A DNA stretch of 64,000 bases from Thioclava atlantica (GCF_000737065.1 NZ_AQRC01000001.1:186001-250000), one strand, 5' to 3'; shown: positions 1 through 9,573, counted from the stretch's first letter. Notes: generated by a model not told the origin, from the letters alone. A program made the numbers and translations.

Positions 1-1329
1 CTGCAAAACGGCCAGTTCAACGTGATCGCGGGCGCGGCATGGGACGATGAGGTGGTGAGTTCGCAGGCGACCTACTCGACCGCGCTCTCGATGCAGCTGA
101 CCAATGTGGCCAATATCGCCAATATCCCCGTGGGCGCGCGGGTCAGCGGAACTGGGGTCGGCCGCGAGGTCTATGTGAAATCGAAGAATGTGGGGGCGGG
201 GACGCTCTATCTTTCGCAGCCCCTTTACGGCGGCTCGGGCACCCGGACCTATACCTTCACCCGCAACCAGTACATCCTCGACTTTTCAGGGATGGAAAAG
301 CTCGACCGGTTCAATGTCGCCAATGTGGAGTTCCTCTGCAACGGCGCCGCGAGTTGCATCCTGCTCGCGCCCGAGGGCCAGATGTTCCAGATCCGCGACA
401 GCTATGTCGTACGCCCCAAGGACCGGGTGATCACCTCGATCGGGCGCGGCTGTCAGGATCTGCTGATCGACGGTTGCCAGTTCCTGTCGAACGAGATGCT
501 GGTGCCGGCGCAGGATCGCACGACGATGGTGCTCAACGTGAATGCCAATGACACGAAGATCCGCGACTCGCGTTTCGTGCGCTTCGGGACGACCTTCGTG
601 CTCAACGGTTCGGGGCACCTGATCGTCGGCAACCACTGGTTCCAGGGCGACGAGGAGATCAACGGGGTTCGGGTGGCGGGCCTCGTCTTCACCCAGACGA
701 ATGTGCAATCGGCGGTGACGGGCAACTACATCGACAATTCGGTGATCGAGTGGACGAACGAGCACGATGCCCATCCCGACTTCTCGAACGAATACAGCTT
801 TGGCGGGCTGACGATCACCGGCAATACCTGCGTGTGCATCAACGTCGCGCCGTGGTTCTCATGGCTGTCGATCAAACCCTACGGGGCGGGGCATTTCGTG
901 CAGGGCCTGAGCGTGGCGAACAATGTCTTCAAGTCATTGAACGGCAGCATCGACCGCATCGAGAAGGTCGATACGAGTTTCGCCGATCTCGACCGCGGGC
1001 GGATGCGCAATGTCGTCTTCGAGGGCAACATGTTCAACGCGGTGACCCAGATCACCCAGAACCCGGTGATGCTCGAGGTCAATCAGGGCACGGCGCAGAC
1101 GGTCTGGACGGTCGATCCGGCCGGGTATCTTCCGTTCGGCGGCTGGGCGCGCAATGTCCAGAGCCTGGTGGCCGAGGGGATGGTTCGGGATGCCGCCGGG
1201 GCGCAGGTCACCGCGATGCCCTATGTCGCCGTCGAGCAGGGGGCCGACAAGACGCTCGCGACGATCAACTGGCCCGAGGCCGCGAAGGGGCGCCTGCAGG
1301 TCACCTTGCGGATGGACAACCCCATCTGA
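1..1329 (+). CDS. Right-handed beta-helix (pectate-lyase-like) protein, 5' end cut off by the window
   Basis: The frame is open from base 1, so the start lies upstream of the window; about 442 residues are visible. The sequence is rich in short turns with repeated Asn/Gly/Val patterns (for example VTGNYIDNS, ITGNTCVC, VVFEGNMFN), spaced as in the coils of a right-handed parallel beta-helix. This fold is used by pectate lyases, GH28-like enzymes and polysaccharide-binding or tail-spike proteins. No catalytic signature could be assigned, so the substrate is unknown. Such genes often sit in exopolysaccharide clusters in Rhodobacteraceae, but the upstream neighbours are not visible here. The gene ends just before a strong bidirectional terminator. 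Confidence 0.7.
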   Translation: MQNGQFNVIAGAAWDDEVVSSQATYSTALSMQLTNVANIANIPVGARVSGTGVGREVYVKSKNVGAGTLYLSQPLYGGSGTRTYTFTRNQYILDFSGMEKLDRFNVANVEFLCNGAASCILLAPEGQMFQIRDSYVVRPKDRVITSIGRGCQDLLIDGCQFLSNEMLVPAQDRTTMVLNVNANDTKIRDSRFVRFGTTFVLNGSGHLIVGNHWFQGDEEINGVRVAGLVFTQTNVQSAVTGNYIDNSVIEWTNEHDAHPDFSNEYSFGGLTITGNTCVCINVAPWFSWLSIKPYGAGHFVQGLSVANNVFKSLNGSIDRIEKVDTSFADLDRGRMRNVVFEGNMFNAVTQITQNPVMLEVNQGTAQTVWTVDPAGYLPFGGWARNVQSLVAEGMVRDAAGAQVTAMPYVAVEQGADKTLATINWPEAAKGRLQVTLRMDNPI

Positions 1330-1353
1330 TCGGCTCGCATCGCGAGAAGCAAA

Positions 1354-1387
1354 AAACGGCGCGCGAAGGAGGTTTCGCGCGCCGTTT
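1354..1387. terminator. Bidirectional intrinsic terminator
   Basis: A perfect 14-bp stem (1354-1367 with 1374-1387) has a 6-nt loop and is flanked by A-rich and T-rich ends. It lies between the convergent beta-helix gene and the flavin-fold gene and can serve both. Confidence 0.8.
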
Positions 1388-1404
1388 CCGCATGAGGCCG
1401 GCGG

Positions 1405-1902
1405 TTATGTGAGGTCCTCGGGACCGAGACGCCAGGCGCGCCCGAAGCCGCCGTTGAGCGCGCCCGACAGCGGGCGCAGCTCGAAGAAGAGGAAATCCGG
1501 CAGGTCGATATAGAGAGCCGATTTCGGATGGTCCGCCAGCCAGCGATCGCGCATCGAAGGGAAGCGGAGCTCGTCGCGATGGACGGGCCGGGCCTCGATC
1601 TGCAGCGACAGGCGCGGGTGCGTGAGAGGATCGCCCCTGGGGCCCGGTTCACCGATCAGGAGCCCCGCGCGCGGGTCGGTCCTGAGTGCCGTCGTATGGG
1701 CCGCCAGTCCGGAGACGAGAGTGAGCAGTTCCCCCTGCGGGCCGGGGCCGAGGGCGATGCGGGTCACCGAAGGGTGCCCCGTCTCCGGATCGAGCACGCC
1801 GAGGCTTGCGAAGCGCGCCGCCGCGATGAGATCGCGGGCGAGCTTGCGCGCCTCCCGGTCAGCAGGGCGGAACGGGCTCGTTTTGGGGACGTCTTGCGGC
1901 AT
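1405..1902 (-). CDS. Pyridoxamine 5'-phosphate oxidase-fold (HugZ-like) flavin/heme-binding protein
   Basis: A 165-residue protein. The start at 1902 (sequence MPQDVPK) is chosen because AGGA lies about 8 nt upstream; the longer open frame to 2169 reads into AT-rich intergenic DNA. The N-terminal half has the split-barrel pattern of the PNPOx-like superfamily: ARFASLGVLDPETGHPSVTRI, then SGLAAHTTALRTDPRAGLL. This matches the single-domain relatives of heme-utilisation protein HugZ. Family members bind FMN or heme and act as cytoplasmic oxidoreductases or heme-degrading proteins. The C-terminal iron/heme domain of full-length HugZ is absent, so the exact activity is open. The gene is divergent from acs and separated from it by a 440-bp regulatory region. 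Confidence 0.7.
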   Translation of the reverse strand: MPQDVPKTSPFRPADREARKLARDLIAAARFASLGVLDPETGHPSVTRIALGPGPQGELLTLVSGLAAHTTALRTDPRAGLLIGEPGPRGDPLTHPRLSLQIEARPVHRDELRFPSMRDRWLADHPKSALYIDLPDFLFFELRPLSGALNGGFGRAWRLGPEDLT

Positions 1903-2345
1903 CTCTATGATCCTGCGAACCGCGCGTCGGGACAAACGGCGCGGGGGCCTTTGTGCTTCTGACAGTAGCTTGTCCCGCGGCTCCTGCAAGCCATCCGCGC
2001 CGGGACGCGTCGCCTGAGCCCAAGCTCGAATCGTGGAAGAGGCGAAGGCGTGGTCGGGCGTGCGACCGAGGTTTGACCACCGGGTAAATTCGACATTTCC
2101 GCTGTTTGGGCCTGCCCTCTGAACACGCAACCATTTGAATGTGCGTGTGAAATTTTCTCGGCTGCGCATAAAATTTACAGATTACGCGGCGAACCTGTCA
2201 AAATATTTACAGAAAAAATCAATTTATAAATGGGGTTACATGAATATTAACGAATGAGTTATGCTTCGGCGGGGTGAGCCGTCCGCGTGTGTCTGCGGGC
2301 TGTGTGCGGTTTGTTGCCGCGAGACGAATTGTTGGGAGGAAGCCA
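1903..2345. promoter_or_regulatory. Divergent intergenic region upstream of acs with a phased direct repeat
   Basis: The 440-bp gap between the flavin-fold gene and acs turns sharply AT-rich at about 2085-2265, unlike its surroundings. The 9-mer ATTTACAGA occurs twice in the same orientation (2173-2181 and 2205-2213), 32 bp apart, or about three helical turns; this suggests a DNA-binding protein site. A weak sigma70-like promoter could be TTACAT (2236-2241), 17 bp, then TTATGC (2259-2264), giving a leader of about 75 nt before the acs ATG. The activator is unknown. Confidence 0.4.
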
Positions 2346-4313
2346 ATGGCTGCTCAAGATCAGGTTTCTCAGGTTCCGGAAGTGAAGGAGGTGCCTCCGG
2401 GCTTCGAGAATGCCCATGCCGATTCCGCGAAGTATCGCGCGATGTATCAGGAATCGATCACCGACCCCGACAAGTTCTGGGGGCGTGAAGGCAAGCGGCT
2501 CGACTGGATCACTCCCTATACCAAGGTCAAGAACACCGATTTCACCTTTGGCCATGTGCAGATCAAATGGTTCGAGGACGGCGTCCTGAATGCCGCGGTG
2601 AACTGCGTCGACCGGCATCTGGAGACCCGCGGCGAGCAGACCGCGATCATCTTCGAGCCCGATGACCCGGAGACGCCCGCGCAGCACATCACCTATCGCG
2701 AGCTGTCGGAAAAGGTGAACCGCTTCGCCAACGTGCTGTTGAGCCAGGGCGTGATGCGCGGCGATCGCGTGGTGATCTACCTGCCGATGATCCCCGAGGC
2801 GGCCTATGCGATGCTGGCCTGCGCGCGGATCGGTGCGATCCACTCGATCGTCTTCGCAGGTTTCTCCCCCGATGCGCTGGCGAACCGGATCAACGATTGC
2901 GGCGCGAAGCTGGTGATCACCGCCGATACCGCCCCGCGGGGCGGGCGCCGCACGCCGCTCAAGGCGAATGCCGATGCGGCGCTGCTGCATTGTTCGGACA
3001 AGGTGCGCTGCCTCGTCGTGAAGCATACCGGCGACCAGATCACCTGGATCGACGGCCGCGACGTCGATGTGAAGGCGATGATGGAGAACGTCTCGCCCGA
3101 ATGCCCGCCGCGCCCGATGAATGCCGAGGACCCGCTTTTCATTCTCTATACCTCCGGCTCGACCGGGAAGCCGAAGGGCGTCGTGCATTCGACGGGCGGC
3201 TATCTCGTCTATGCCGCGATGACCCATCAATACACGTTCGACTACCATGACGGCGACGTGTTCTGGTGCACCGCGGATGTGGGCTGGGTGACTGGCCACA
3301 GCTACATCATCTACGGGCCGCTCGCGAACGGCGCGACCACGGTGATGTTCGAGGGCGTGCCGACCTATCCGGATGCGGGGCGGTTCTGGGCGGTGTGCGA
3401 AAAGCACAAGGTGAACCAGTTCTACACCGCACCGACCGCGATCCGCGCGCTGATGGGTCAGGGCTCGGAATGGGTCGAGAAATACGACCTGTCCGATCTG
3501 AAGGTTCTCGGCTCGGTCGGCGAGCCGATCAACCCCGAGGCCTGGGCCTGGTACGACAAATATGTCGGAAAGGGCAAATGCCCGATCGTCGACACGTTCT
3601 GGCAGACCGAGACCGGCGGGCACATGCTCACGCCGCTGCCGGGCGCGATCCCGACCAAGCCGGGCTCCGCGACGCGTCCGTTCTTCGGGGTGAAACCCGT
3701 CGTGCTCGACCCGCAGACCGCGGTGCGTCAGGACGAAACCGAGGCCGAGGGGGTGCTCTGCATCGCCGATAGCTGGCCGGGGCAGATGCGCACCGTCTGG
3801 GGCGATCACGAGCGGTTCCAGGAGACCTATTTCAGCCAGTACAAGGGCTATTACTTCACCGGCGACGGCTGCCGCCGCGATAAGGACGGATATTACTGGA
3901 TCACCGGCCGGGTCGACGACGTGATCAACGTTTCCGGCCACCGGATGGGCACCGCCGAGGTCGAAAGCGCGCTTGTTGCGCATCAGGCCGTGGCCGAGGC
4001 CGCCGTCGTGGGCTACCCGCACGAACTGAAGGGGCAGGGCATCTATGCCTATGTCACGCTGATGAACGATGTCGAACCCTCCGACGAGCTGCGCAAGGAG
4101 CTCGAGAAATGGGTCCGTACCGAGATCGGCCCGATCGCGAAGCCCGACATCATCCAATGGGCCCCCGGCTTGCCGAAGACCCGTTCGGGCAAGATCATGC
4201 GCCGCATCCTGCGCAAGATCGCCGAGAACGATTTCGGCGCGCTCGGGGATATCTCGACGCTGGCCGACCCGTCGGTGGTCGATGACCTGATCGCGAACCG
4301 CGGCAACGCGTGA
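2346..4313 (+). CDS. acs: Acetyl-CoA synthetase (AMP-forming)
   Basis: A 655-residue enzyme converting acetate, ATP and CoA to acetyl-CoA, AMP and PPi through acetyl-adenylate. The start at 2346 follows a strong GGGAGG site; a frame opening 72 nt earlier has no such site. Family motifs are complete: the phosphate-binding loop [11 protein letters not shown] at residues 268-278, the WQTETGG motif starting at residue 419, the hinge region [15 protein letters not shown], and the C-terminal PKTRSGK segment. Its Lys616 corresponds to the lysine acetylated by Pat-type enzymes in well-studied Acs proteins. The length is typical for the family. The stop codon overlaps the adk start, and a candidate acetate symporter follows, so this gene heads an acetate-uptake operon. 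Confidence 0.97.
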   Translation: MAAQDQVSQVPEVKEVPPGFENAHADSAKYRAMYQESITDPDKFWGREGKRLDWITPYTKVKNTDFTFGHVQIKWFEDGVLNAAVNCVDRHLETRGEQTAIIFEPDDPETPAQHITYRELSEKVNRFANVLLSQGVMRGDRVVIYLPMIPEAAYAMLACARIGAIHSIVFAGFSPDALANRINDCGAKLVITADTAPRGGRRTPLKANADAALLHCSDKVRCLVVKHTGDQITWIDGRDVDVKAMMENVSPECPPRPMNAEDPLFILYTSGSTGKPKGVVHSTGGYLVYAAMTHQYTFDYHDGDVFWCTADVGWVTGHSYIIYGPLANGATTVMFEGVPTYPDAGRFWAVCEKHKVNQFYTAPTAIRALMGQGSEWVEKYDLSDLKVLGSVGEPINPEAWAWYDKYVGKGKCPIVDTFWQTETGGHMLTPLPGAIPTKPGSATRPFFGVKPVVLDPQTAVRQDETEAEGVLCIADSWPGQMRTVWGDHERFQETYFSQYKGYYFTGDGCRRDKDGYYWITGRVDDVINVSGHRMGTAEVESALVAHQAVAEAAVVGYPHELKGQGIYAYVTLMNDVEPSDELRKELEKWVRTEIGPIAKPDIIQWAPGLPKTRSGKIMRRILRKIAENDFGALGDISTLADPSVVDDLIANRGNA

Positions 4314-5011
4314 TGACGGACGGGACCGACATGATGACCGAGACCGAACCGGCCGTCCTGATCCTGCTCGGACCTCCGGGCGCGGGCAAGGGAACCCAGG
4401 CGCGCAAGCTCGAAGAGACCTACGGCCTCGTGCAGCTCTCGACCGGAGACCTGCTGCGCGCGGCAGTGGCTGCGGGCACGCCCGCGGGGCTTGCCGCGAA
4501 ATCGGTGATGGAGAGCGGCGGGCTCGTCTCGGACGAGATCGTGCTGGCGATCCTGAAAGACCGCATGGCCGAGCCGGACGTCGCGAAGGGCGTCATCCTC
4601 GACGGCTTCCCGCGCACCGCGGGGCAGGCGGCGGCGCTCGACGCGCTTCTGGCCGAGACCGGTCAGGGCGGCGTCACCGCGGCGATCAACCTCAAGGTGG
4701 ATGACGCGGCGATGATCGCGCGCGTCGCCGGTCGCTATACCTGCGCCAAATGCGGCGAAGGCTATCACGACGAGTTCAAGCAGCCCGCGATTGCCGGGGT
4801 CTGCGACAAATGCGGCGGCACGGAATTCAAGCGCCGGGCCGACGACAATGCCGAGACGGCGCGTGCGAGGCTCGACGCCTATCACGCGCAAACGGCGCCG
4901 CTGATCGCCCATTACCGGGCGCTCGGCGTACTCGAGGAGGTCGACGCGATGGGGTCCATCGATCAGATCGCCTCGGATCTCGGGTCGATCGTCAAACGCG
5001 TCTCGGCCTGA
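4313..5011 (+). CDS. adk: Adenylate kinase with zinc-binding LID
   Basis: Adenylate kinase converts AMP and ATP to two ADP. The ATG at 4313 overlaps the acs stop (TGATG), indicating translational coupling; internal ATGs at 4331 and 4334 are alternatives. The P-loop GPPGAGKGT lies at about residues 20-28, followed by STGDLLR and GFPRT. The LID carries four cysteines (about 144, 147, 164 and 167), the zinc-binding type known from Paracoccus and Gram-positive enzymes. At 232 residues it is slightly longer than usual. The context suggests it recycles the AMP made by acetyl-CoA synthetase. Whether a second, housekeeping adk exists outside this window cannot be seen. Confidence 0.93.
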   Translation: MTDGTDMMTETEPAVLILLGPPGAGKGTQARKLEETYGLVQLSTGDLLRAAVAAGTPAGLAAKSVMESGGLVSDEIVLAILKDRMAEPDVAKGVILDGFPRTAGQAAALDALLAETGQGGVTAAINLKVDDAAMIARVAGRYTCAKCGEGYHDEFKQPAIAGVCDKCGGTEFKRRADDNAETARARLDAYHAQTAPLIAHYRALGVLEEVDAMGSIDQIASDLGSIVKRVSA

Positions 5012-5076
5012 TTTTGGGGAGGGGCGGGCCCTGAGGAGGGGGCCCGTCTGGAGAAAATCGAAAGGGAGTTACGCTC

Positions 5077-5334
5077 ATGGCGGACAAATCTTCGTCCAAC
5101 GCCTATTGGAAGGCGAACATCAAGACCATCCAGCTGTTCCTGGTGATCTGGTTCGTCGTCTCCTTCGGCTTCGGGATCCTACTGCGCCCGATGCTGGCAG
5201 GCATCAAGATCGGGGGCACCGATCTTGGATTCTGGTTTGCCCAGCAGGGCTCGATCCTCGTGTTCCTCGTGCTCATCTTCGCCTATGCGGCGCGGATGAA
5301 TAAGCTCGATCGCGAACACGGCGTCGAAGAATAA
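5077..5334 (+). CDS. DUF4212 small subunit of a sodium/solute symporter
   Basis: An 85-residue integral membrane protein with two hydrophobic segments (about residues 16-37 and 48-68) and a charged C-terminus. This is the DUF4212 pattern. These proteins are encoded directly before a sodium:solute symporter of the VC_2705 subfamily and are thought to be its small subunit. Here the symporter starts 26 nt downstream, which fits exactly. A GGGAG ribosome site precedes the ATG. The 65-nt gap after adk contains a G/C-rich hairpin (GGGCCC arms near 5027-5048) that could tune expression between adk and the transporter pair. Confidence 0.88.
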   Translation: MADKSSSNAYWKANIKTIQLFLVIWFVVSFGFGILLRPMLAGIKIGGTDLGFWFAQQGSILVFLVLIFAYAARMNKLDREHGVEE

Positions 5335-5360
5335 GCACACACAGGGAGGAGCAGAGGGAC

Positions 5361-7100
5361 ATGGATCAGTTTACCCTCAACCTGCTGGTCGTGGGCGCGA
5401 CTTTCGTGCTCTATATCGGCATCGCGATCTGGGCCCGTGCCGGGACCACGTCGGAATTCTACGCCGCCGGCCGCGGCGTTCACCCGGTCGTCAACGGCAT
5501 GGCGACGGGCGCTGACTGGATGTCGGCGGCCTCGTTCATCTCGATGGCGGGCCTGATCGCCTTCGGCGGCTACGATACCTCGGTCTACCTGATGGGCTGG
5601 ACCGGCGGCTACGTGCTGCTGGCGATGCTGCTTGCGCCCTATCTGCGCAAGTTCGGCAAGTTCACGGTTCCGGAATTCATCGGCGACCGTTTCTATTCGC
5701 AGACCGCGCGCACCGTGGCCGTGGTCTGTCTCATCATCGCTTCGATCACCTACGTCATCGGCCAGATGACCGGCGTGGGCGTGGCCTTCTCGCGCTTCCT
5801 CGAAGTGAGCAACACCACCGGCCTCTTCATCGGCGCCGCGATCGTGTTCCTCTACGCGGTTCTGGGCGGCATGAAGGGCATCACCTACACCCAGGTGGCG
5901 CAATATGTGGTGCTGATCATCGCCTATACCATCCCGGCGATCTTCATCTCGCTGCAGCTGACCGGCAACCCGATCCCGGGCCTGGGCCTGTTCTCGACCG
6001 ATGTGAATTCCGGTGCGCCGATCCTGTCGACGCTCAACGACACGGTGGAGGCGCTCGGCTTCAAGTCCTACACGGGTCAGCATGACACGACGCTGAACAT
6101 GTTCCTGTTCACCATGACGCTGATGATCGGGACCGCTGGTCTGCCCCACGTCATCGTGCGCTTCTTCACCGTCCCGAGGGTCGCCGATGCGCGTTCCTCC
6201 GCGGGTTGGGCGCTCGTCTTCATCGCGCTGCTCTACCTGACCGCTCCGGCTGTGGGCGCGATGGCACGTCTGAACCTGGTCAAGACCTTCTACCCGAACG
6301 GTGTCGACCAGCCGGCCGTGGAGATGACCGCGATCGAGAACGACCAGAACCTCGCCTGGGTCCGCAACTGGGCCAAGACCGGGCTTCTGAGCTTCGACGA
6401 CAAGAATGGCGACGGCCGCATCGAATACAATGCGGGCGACGGCAACGAACTGAGTGTGAACCGCGACATCATCACGCTCGCCAACCCCGAGATCGCCAAC
6501 CTTCCGGGCTGGGTGATCGCGCTGGTGGCGGCCGGTGGTCTGGCGGCGGCGCTCTCGACCGCGGCGGGCCTGCTGATGGCGATTTCGTCGGCGGTGTCGC
6601 ATGACCTGATCAAGTCGCAGATCAACCCGAACATCTCGGAAAAAGGCGAGCTTCTGGCCGCCCGGATCTCGATGGCGGTGGCGATCGCGGTGGCGACATA
6701 TCTGGGTCTCAATCCGCCCGGCTTCGCGGCGCAGACGGTGGCACTGGCCTTCGGTCTGGCGGCAAGCTCGATCTTCCCGGCGCTGATGATGGGGATCTTC
6801 TCGAAGAAGATCAACAACACGGGCGCCGTGGCGGGCATGCTGGTCGGCCTGACGACCACCCTCGTCTACATCTTCCTGCACAAGGGCTGGTTCTTCATTC
6901 CGGACACCAACACCTTCACCGATGCGAACCCGATGATCCTCTCGATCAAGTCGACCTCGTTCGGCGTGATCGGTGCGGTCCTCAACTTCGCGACGGCCTT
7001 CCTGGTCTCGAACGCGACCAAGGAGACCCCGGAAGACATCCAGGAGCTCGTCGAGTCGATCCGCGTGCCGAAAGGCGCCGGTGCGGCGGTGGACCACTGA
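5361..7100 (+). CDS. Sodium:solute symporter, VC_2705 subfamily (probable acetate/monocarboxylate permease)
   Basis: A 579-residue inner-membrane transporter of the SSS family (ActP relatives). A GGGAGG site lies upstream. About 13-14 hydrophobic segments are visible. The N-terminal ATGADWMSAASFISMAG and GGYDTSVYLMGW motifs are the sodium-site and substrate regions of this family. A soluble loop around residues 330-375, with a DDKNGDGRIEYN stretch, resembles a Ca-binding EF-hand-like loop (DxNxDG). Pairing with the DUF4212 partner and linkage to acs argue for acetate or another short carboxylate as substrate. The substrate is inferred, not shown. Confidence 0.9.
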   Translation: MDQFTLNLLVVGATFVLYIGIAIWARAGTTSEFYAAGRGVHPVVNGMATGADWMSAASFISMAGLIAFGGYDTSVYLMGWTGGYVLLAMLLAPYLRKFGKFTVPEFIGDRFYSQTARTVAVVCLIIASITYVIGQMTGVGVAFSRFLEVSNTTGLFIGAAIVFLYAVLGGMKGITYTQVAQYVVLIIAYTIPAIFISLQLTGNPIPGLGLFSTDVNSGAPILSTLNDTVEALGFKSYTGQHDTTLNMFLFTMTLMIGTAGLPHVIVRFFTVPRVADARSSAGWALVFIALLYLTAPAVGAMARLNLVKTFYPNGVDQPAVEMTAIENDQNLAWVRNWAKTGLLSFDDKNGDGRIEYNAGDGNELSVNRDIITLANPEIANLPGWVIALVAAGGLAAALSTAAGLLMAISSAVSHDLIKSQINPNISEKGELLAARISMAVAIAVATYLGLNPPGFAAQTVALAFGLAASSIFPALMMGIFSKKINNTGAVAGMLVGLTTTLVYIFLHKGWFFIPDTNTFTDANPMILSIKSTSFGVIGAVLNFATAFLVSNATKETPEDIQELVESIRVPKGAGAAVDH

Positions 7101-7109
7101 GACACGGCT

Positions 7110-7134
7110 CGGGACGGGGTCTATCCTCGTCCCG
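7110..7134 (+). other. Intercistronic hairpin between symporter and DUF294 gene
   Basis: A perfect 7-bp stem (7110-7116 with 7128-7134) sits 10 nt after the symporter stop, in a 93-nt gap that also holds a second GC-rich palindrome. There is no T-run, so it is more likely an mRNA-stabilising or attenuating structure than a full terminator. Confidence 0.35.
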
Positions 7135-7193
7135 GCCCCTGAAATGCCGGCAGGCGCCCCCCGGGGCGCCGCCACCACCCAAAGGACGAGATC

Positions 7194-9023
7194 ATGGCCG
7201 CCGATCTGACCCCGATCCTCGCATTTCTCGAAGGCGTCCATCCCTATGACAACCTGCCGCGCAACGAGCTGGAACGTGTCGCCAGTTCCTTCCGCCGCAG
7301 GGAACTGCCCGAAGGATCCGTGGTCTATTCCTTCCGCGAGCCGCTCGAGGGAATCTACCTGATCAAGAGCGGATCGGTCGAGGTCACCGATCGGAACGGG
7401 GCGCTGGTCTCGATCCTGGGGCCGCGCAACACCTTCGGCGAACGCGGGTTGATGCGCGACGGGCTGGCCGCGACCACCGCGCGCACGAGCTCCCCAACCG
7501 TCCTTCTCGAATTGCCGGCCGAGGCGTTCCGCGAGCTCTCGAAGACCGTCCCCGCCTTCTCGCGTTTCTTCAACCGTGCCCGCAGCGGCGAGGCGCGCAA
7601 CCATTCGATCGCGACGATGAAGATCTCGGAGCTCTTCGCGCAAGCGCCGATCTCCTGCGCGCCGGACACCACCGTCGCCGAGGCCGCGCGGCAGATGCGT
7701 GACCGGCGGATCTCGTCGCTCGGGGTGACCGATCCCGAGAACCGTCTTCTGGGCATCGTCACGGTGCGCGATCTGTCGAACAAGGTGCTGGCCGAGGGGC
7801 GCGCGCCCGAGACGCCGGTGCGCGAGGTGATGACCGCCGATCCGGTCTCGCTCCCGCCAGACGGGCTCGGCTCGGACCTGCTCCATATCATGTTCGAGAA
7901 GCGGATCGGGCATCTGCCGGTCACCGATCGCGGACGCTTCGTGGGGATGGTCACCCAGACCGACCTCACGCGGTTCCAGGCGGTGTCCTCGGCGGTGCTG
8001 ATCCGCGATGTGGCGGCCGCCGAGAGCGTGGAGGACATGGCGGCGGTGACCGCGCAGATCCCGCAGCTTCTGGTGCAGCTGGTGGGCGGCCATCACGCCC
8101 ACGAGGTGGTCACGCGGCTGATCACCGATATCGCCGATGCGGTCACCCGGCGGCTTCTCGCGATGGCCGAGGATCGGCTCGGGCCGCCGCCCGTGCCCTA
8201 TCTGTGGATGGCCTGCGGCAGCCAGGGGCGGCAGGAGCAGACCGGGGTCAGCGATCAGGATAACTGCCTGATCCTGGACGACGCGGTGACGGATGCGGAC
8301 ATGGCCTATTTCCGGCAGCTCGCGAAGATCGTCTCGGACGGGCTCAACGCCTGCGGGTATGTCTATTGCCCGGGCGACATGATGGCGACCAATCCGCGCT
8401 GGTGCCAGCCGGTTCGGGTCTGGCGCGACTATTTCGACGGCTGGATCGCGACGCCCAATCCCGAGGCGCAGATGCTCGCCTCGGTGATGTTCGATCTGCG
8501 CGCGATCGGCGGCAACGGAGCGGGGCTGTTTGCAGATCTGCAGGCGCGGACCCTCGAGAAAGCCTCCAAGAACTCGATCTTCGTCGCCCATATGATCGCC
8601 AATTCGCTCAAGCACACGCCGCCTCTCGGGCTGATCCGCGGCTTCGCGACGATCCGCTCGGGCGAGTATCGCAACCATATCGACATGAAGCATAACGGCG
8701 TGGTGCCGGTCGCCGATCTGGCCCGGGTCTATGCGCTGCGCGGGCGTCTGCCCGAGGTGAATACCCGCGCGCGGCTGCTGGAGGCCGAGGAGGCGGGCGT
8801 GCTGTCGCATTCGGGCGCGCGCGATCTGACCGAGGCCTATGACCTGATCGCGTCGATGCGGCTGGAGAACCAAGCGAACCTCGCCCGCGCCGGCCGCAAG
8901 CCCGACAATTACCTCGCCCCTTCCGACCTGTCCGATTTCGAACGCTCGCATCTGCGCGACGCCTTCGTGGTGGTGCGCACGATGCAATCCGCGCTCGGGC
9001 ACGGCAAGGGCGTGATGAGCTAA
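7194..9023 (+). CDS. cNMP-binding / CBS-pair / DUF294 nucleotidyltransferase-like signalling protein
   Basis: A 609-residue cytoplasmic protein with four readable parts. A cyclic-nucleotide-binding domain (about 15-125) has the FGERGLMRD segment. Two CBS domains follow (about 145-270). Next is a DUF294 domain with a nucleotidyltransferase signature GSQGRQEQ...SDQDN (about 343-362), then a helical DUF294 C-terminal domain. The G-S and D-x-D residues of the polymerase-beta fold are intact, so catalysis is possible. The architecture resembles the GlnD-like regulators often encoded beside ActP-type symporters and DnaQ-like exonucleases in other proteobacteria. It probably senses a nucleotide and controls the transporter or the downstream proteins; the target is unknown. 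Confidence 0.88.
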   Translation: MAADLTPILAFLEGVHPYDNLPRNELERVASSFRRRELPEGSVVYSFREPLEGIYLIKSGSVEVTDRNGALVSILGPRNTFGERGLMRDGLAATTARTSSPTVLLELPAEAFRELSKTVPAFSRFFNRARSGEARNHSIATMKISELFAQAPISCAPDTTVAEAARQMRDRRISSLGVTDPENRLLGIVTVRDLSNKVLAEGRAPETPVREVMTADPVSLPPDGLGSDLLHIMFEKRIGHLPVTDRGRFVGMVTQTDLTRFQAVSSAVLIRDVAAAESVEDMAAVTAQIPQLLVQLVGGHHAHEVVTRLITDIADAVTRRLLAMAEDRLGPPPVPYLWMACGSQGRQEQTGVSDQDNCLILDDAVTDADMAYFRQLAKIVSDGLNACGYVYCPGDMMATNPRWCQPVRVWRDYFDGWIATPNPEAQMLASVMFDLRAIGGNGAGLFADLQARTLEKASKNSIFVAHMIANSLKHTPPLGLIRGFATIRSGEYRNHIDMKHNGVVPVADLARVYALRGRLPEVNTRARLLEAEEAGVLSHSGARDLTEAYDLIASMRLENQANLARAGRKPDNYLAPSDLSDFERSHLRDAFVVVRTMQSALGHGKGVMS

Positions 9024-9032
9024 GGAGAGCCA

Positions 9033-9569
9033 ATGACCAACGACTACATCGCCACCCTCGCTGCCGGAGCATTCGCCGCTCTCGTGGTCTTCCTGCTCAA
9101 CCATCTGAGCAAGAAGGTCCGCGGTGAGAAGCTGCCGAAATGGCTGATGCCCGCAGCGATCGGCGCGGCGCTGATCGGCTACACGGTCTGGAGCGAATAT
9201 AGCTGGTATCCGAAGATGCGCGCGGGCATGCCCGACTCGGTGGTGGTGCTGCAGACGATCGACGAGAGCGTGCCGTGGCGTCCCTGGTCCTATCTCGTGC
9301 CGATGGTCGTGCGGTTCATGGCGGTGGATGCGGACAAGGTCGTCCACCCCGTCGCCGACAAGCCGGAACTGGCCGAGACCGACCTTCTGCTGATCGAGCG
9401 CTGGCAGCCGCTGAGAACCGTGCCCACGGTCTATGACTGCGCCACGGGCAGCCGGGCCGATCTGGTGGGCGGGGCGGAGCTGTCGGATACGGGCGAGCTT
9501 GTCGGCGGCGGATGGTTGAAGCTCTCCGACCAGGATCCGGGCCTGAAGGCAGTTTGCGCAGGAGGATGA
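9033..9569 (+). CDS. Conserved hypothetical membrane-anchored protein
   Basis: A 178-residue protein starting 9 nt after the DUF294 gene (AGGAGAG site). It has two hydrophobic helices near the N-terminus (about 6-26 and 42-60) separated by a basic loop, then a soluble C-terminal part of about 115 residues. That part has two cysteines (YDCATG and KAVCAG), which would be periplasmic if the N-terminus is cytoplasmic. I do not recognise a named family. Its place between the DUF294 gene and the receiver gene suggests a structural or sensory partner of the symporter/sensor set. Confidence 0.75.
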   Translation: MTNDYIATLAAGAFAALVVFLLNHLSKKVRGEKLPKWLMPAAIGAALIGYTVWSEYSWYPKMRAGMPDSVVVLQTIDESVPWRPWSYLVPMVVRFMAVDADKVVHPVADKPELAETDLLLIERWQPLRTVPTVYDCATGSRADLVGGAELSDTGELVGGGWLKLSDQDPGLKAVCAGG

Positions 9570-9573
9570 GAAG

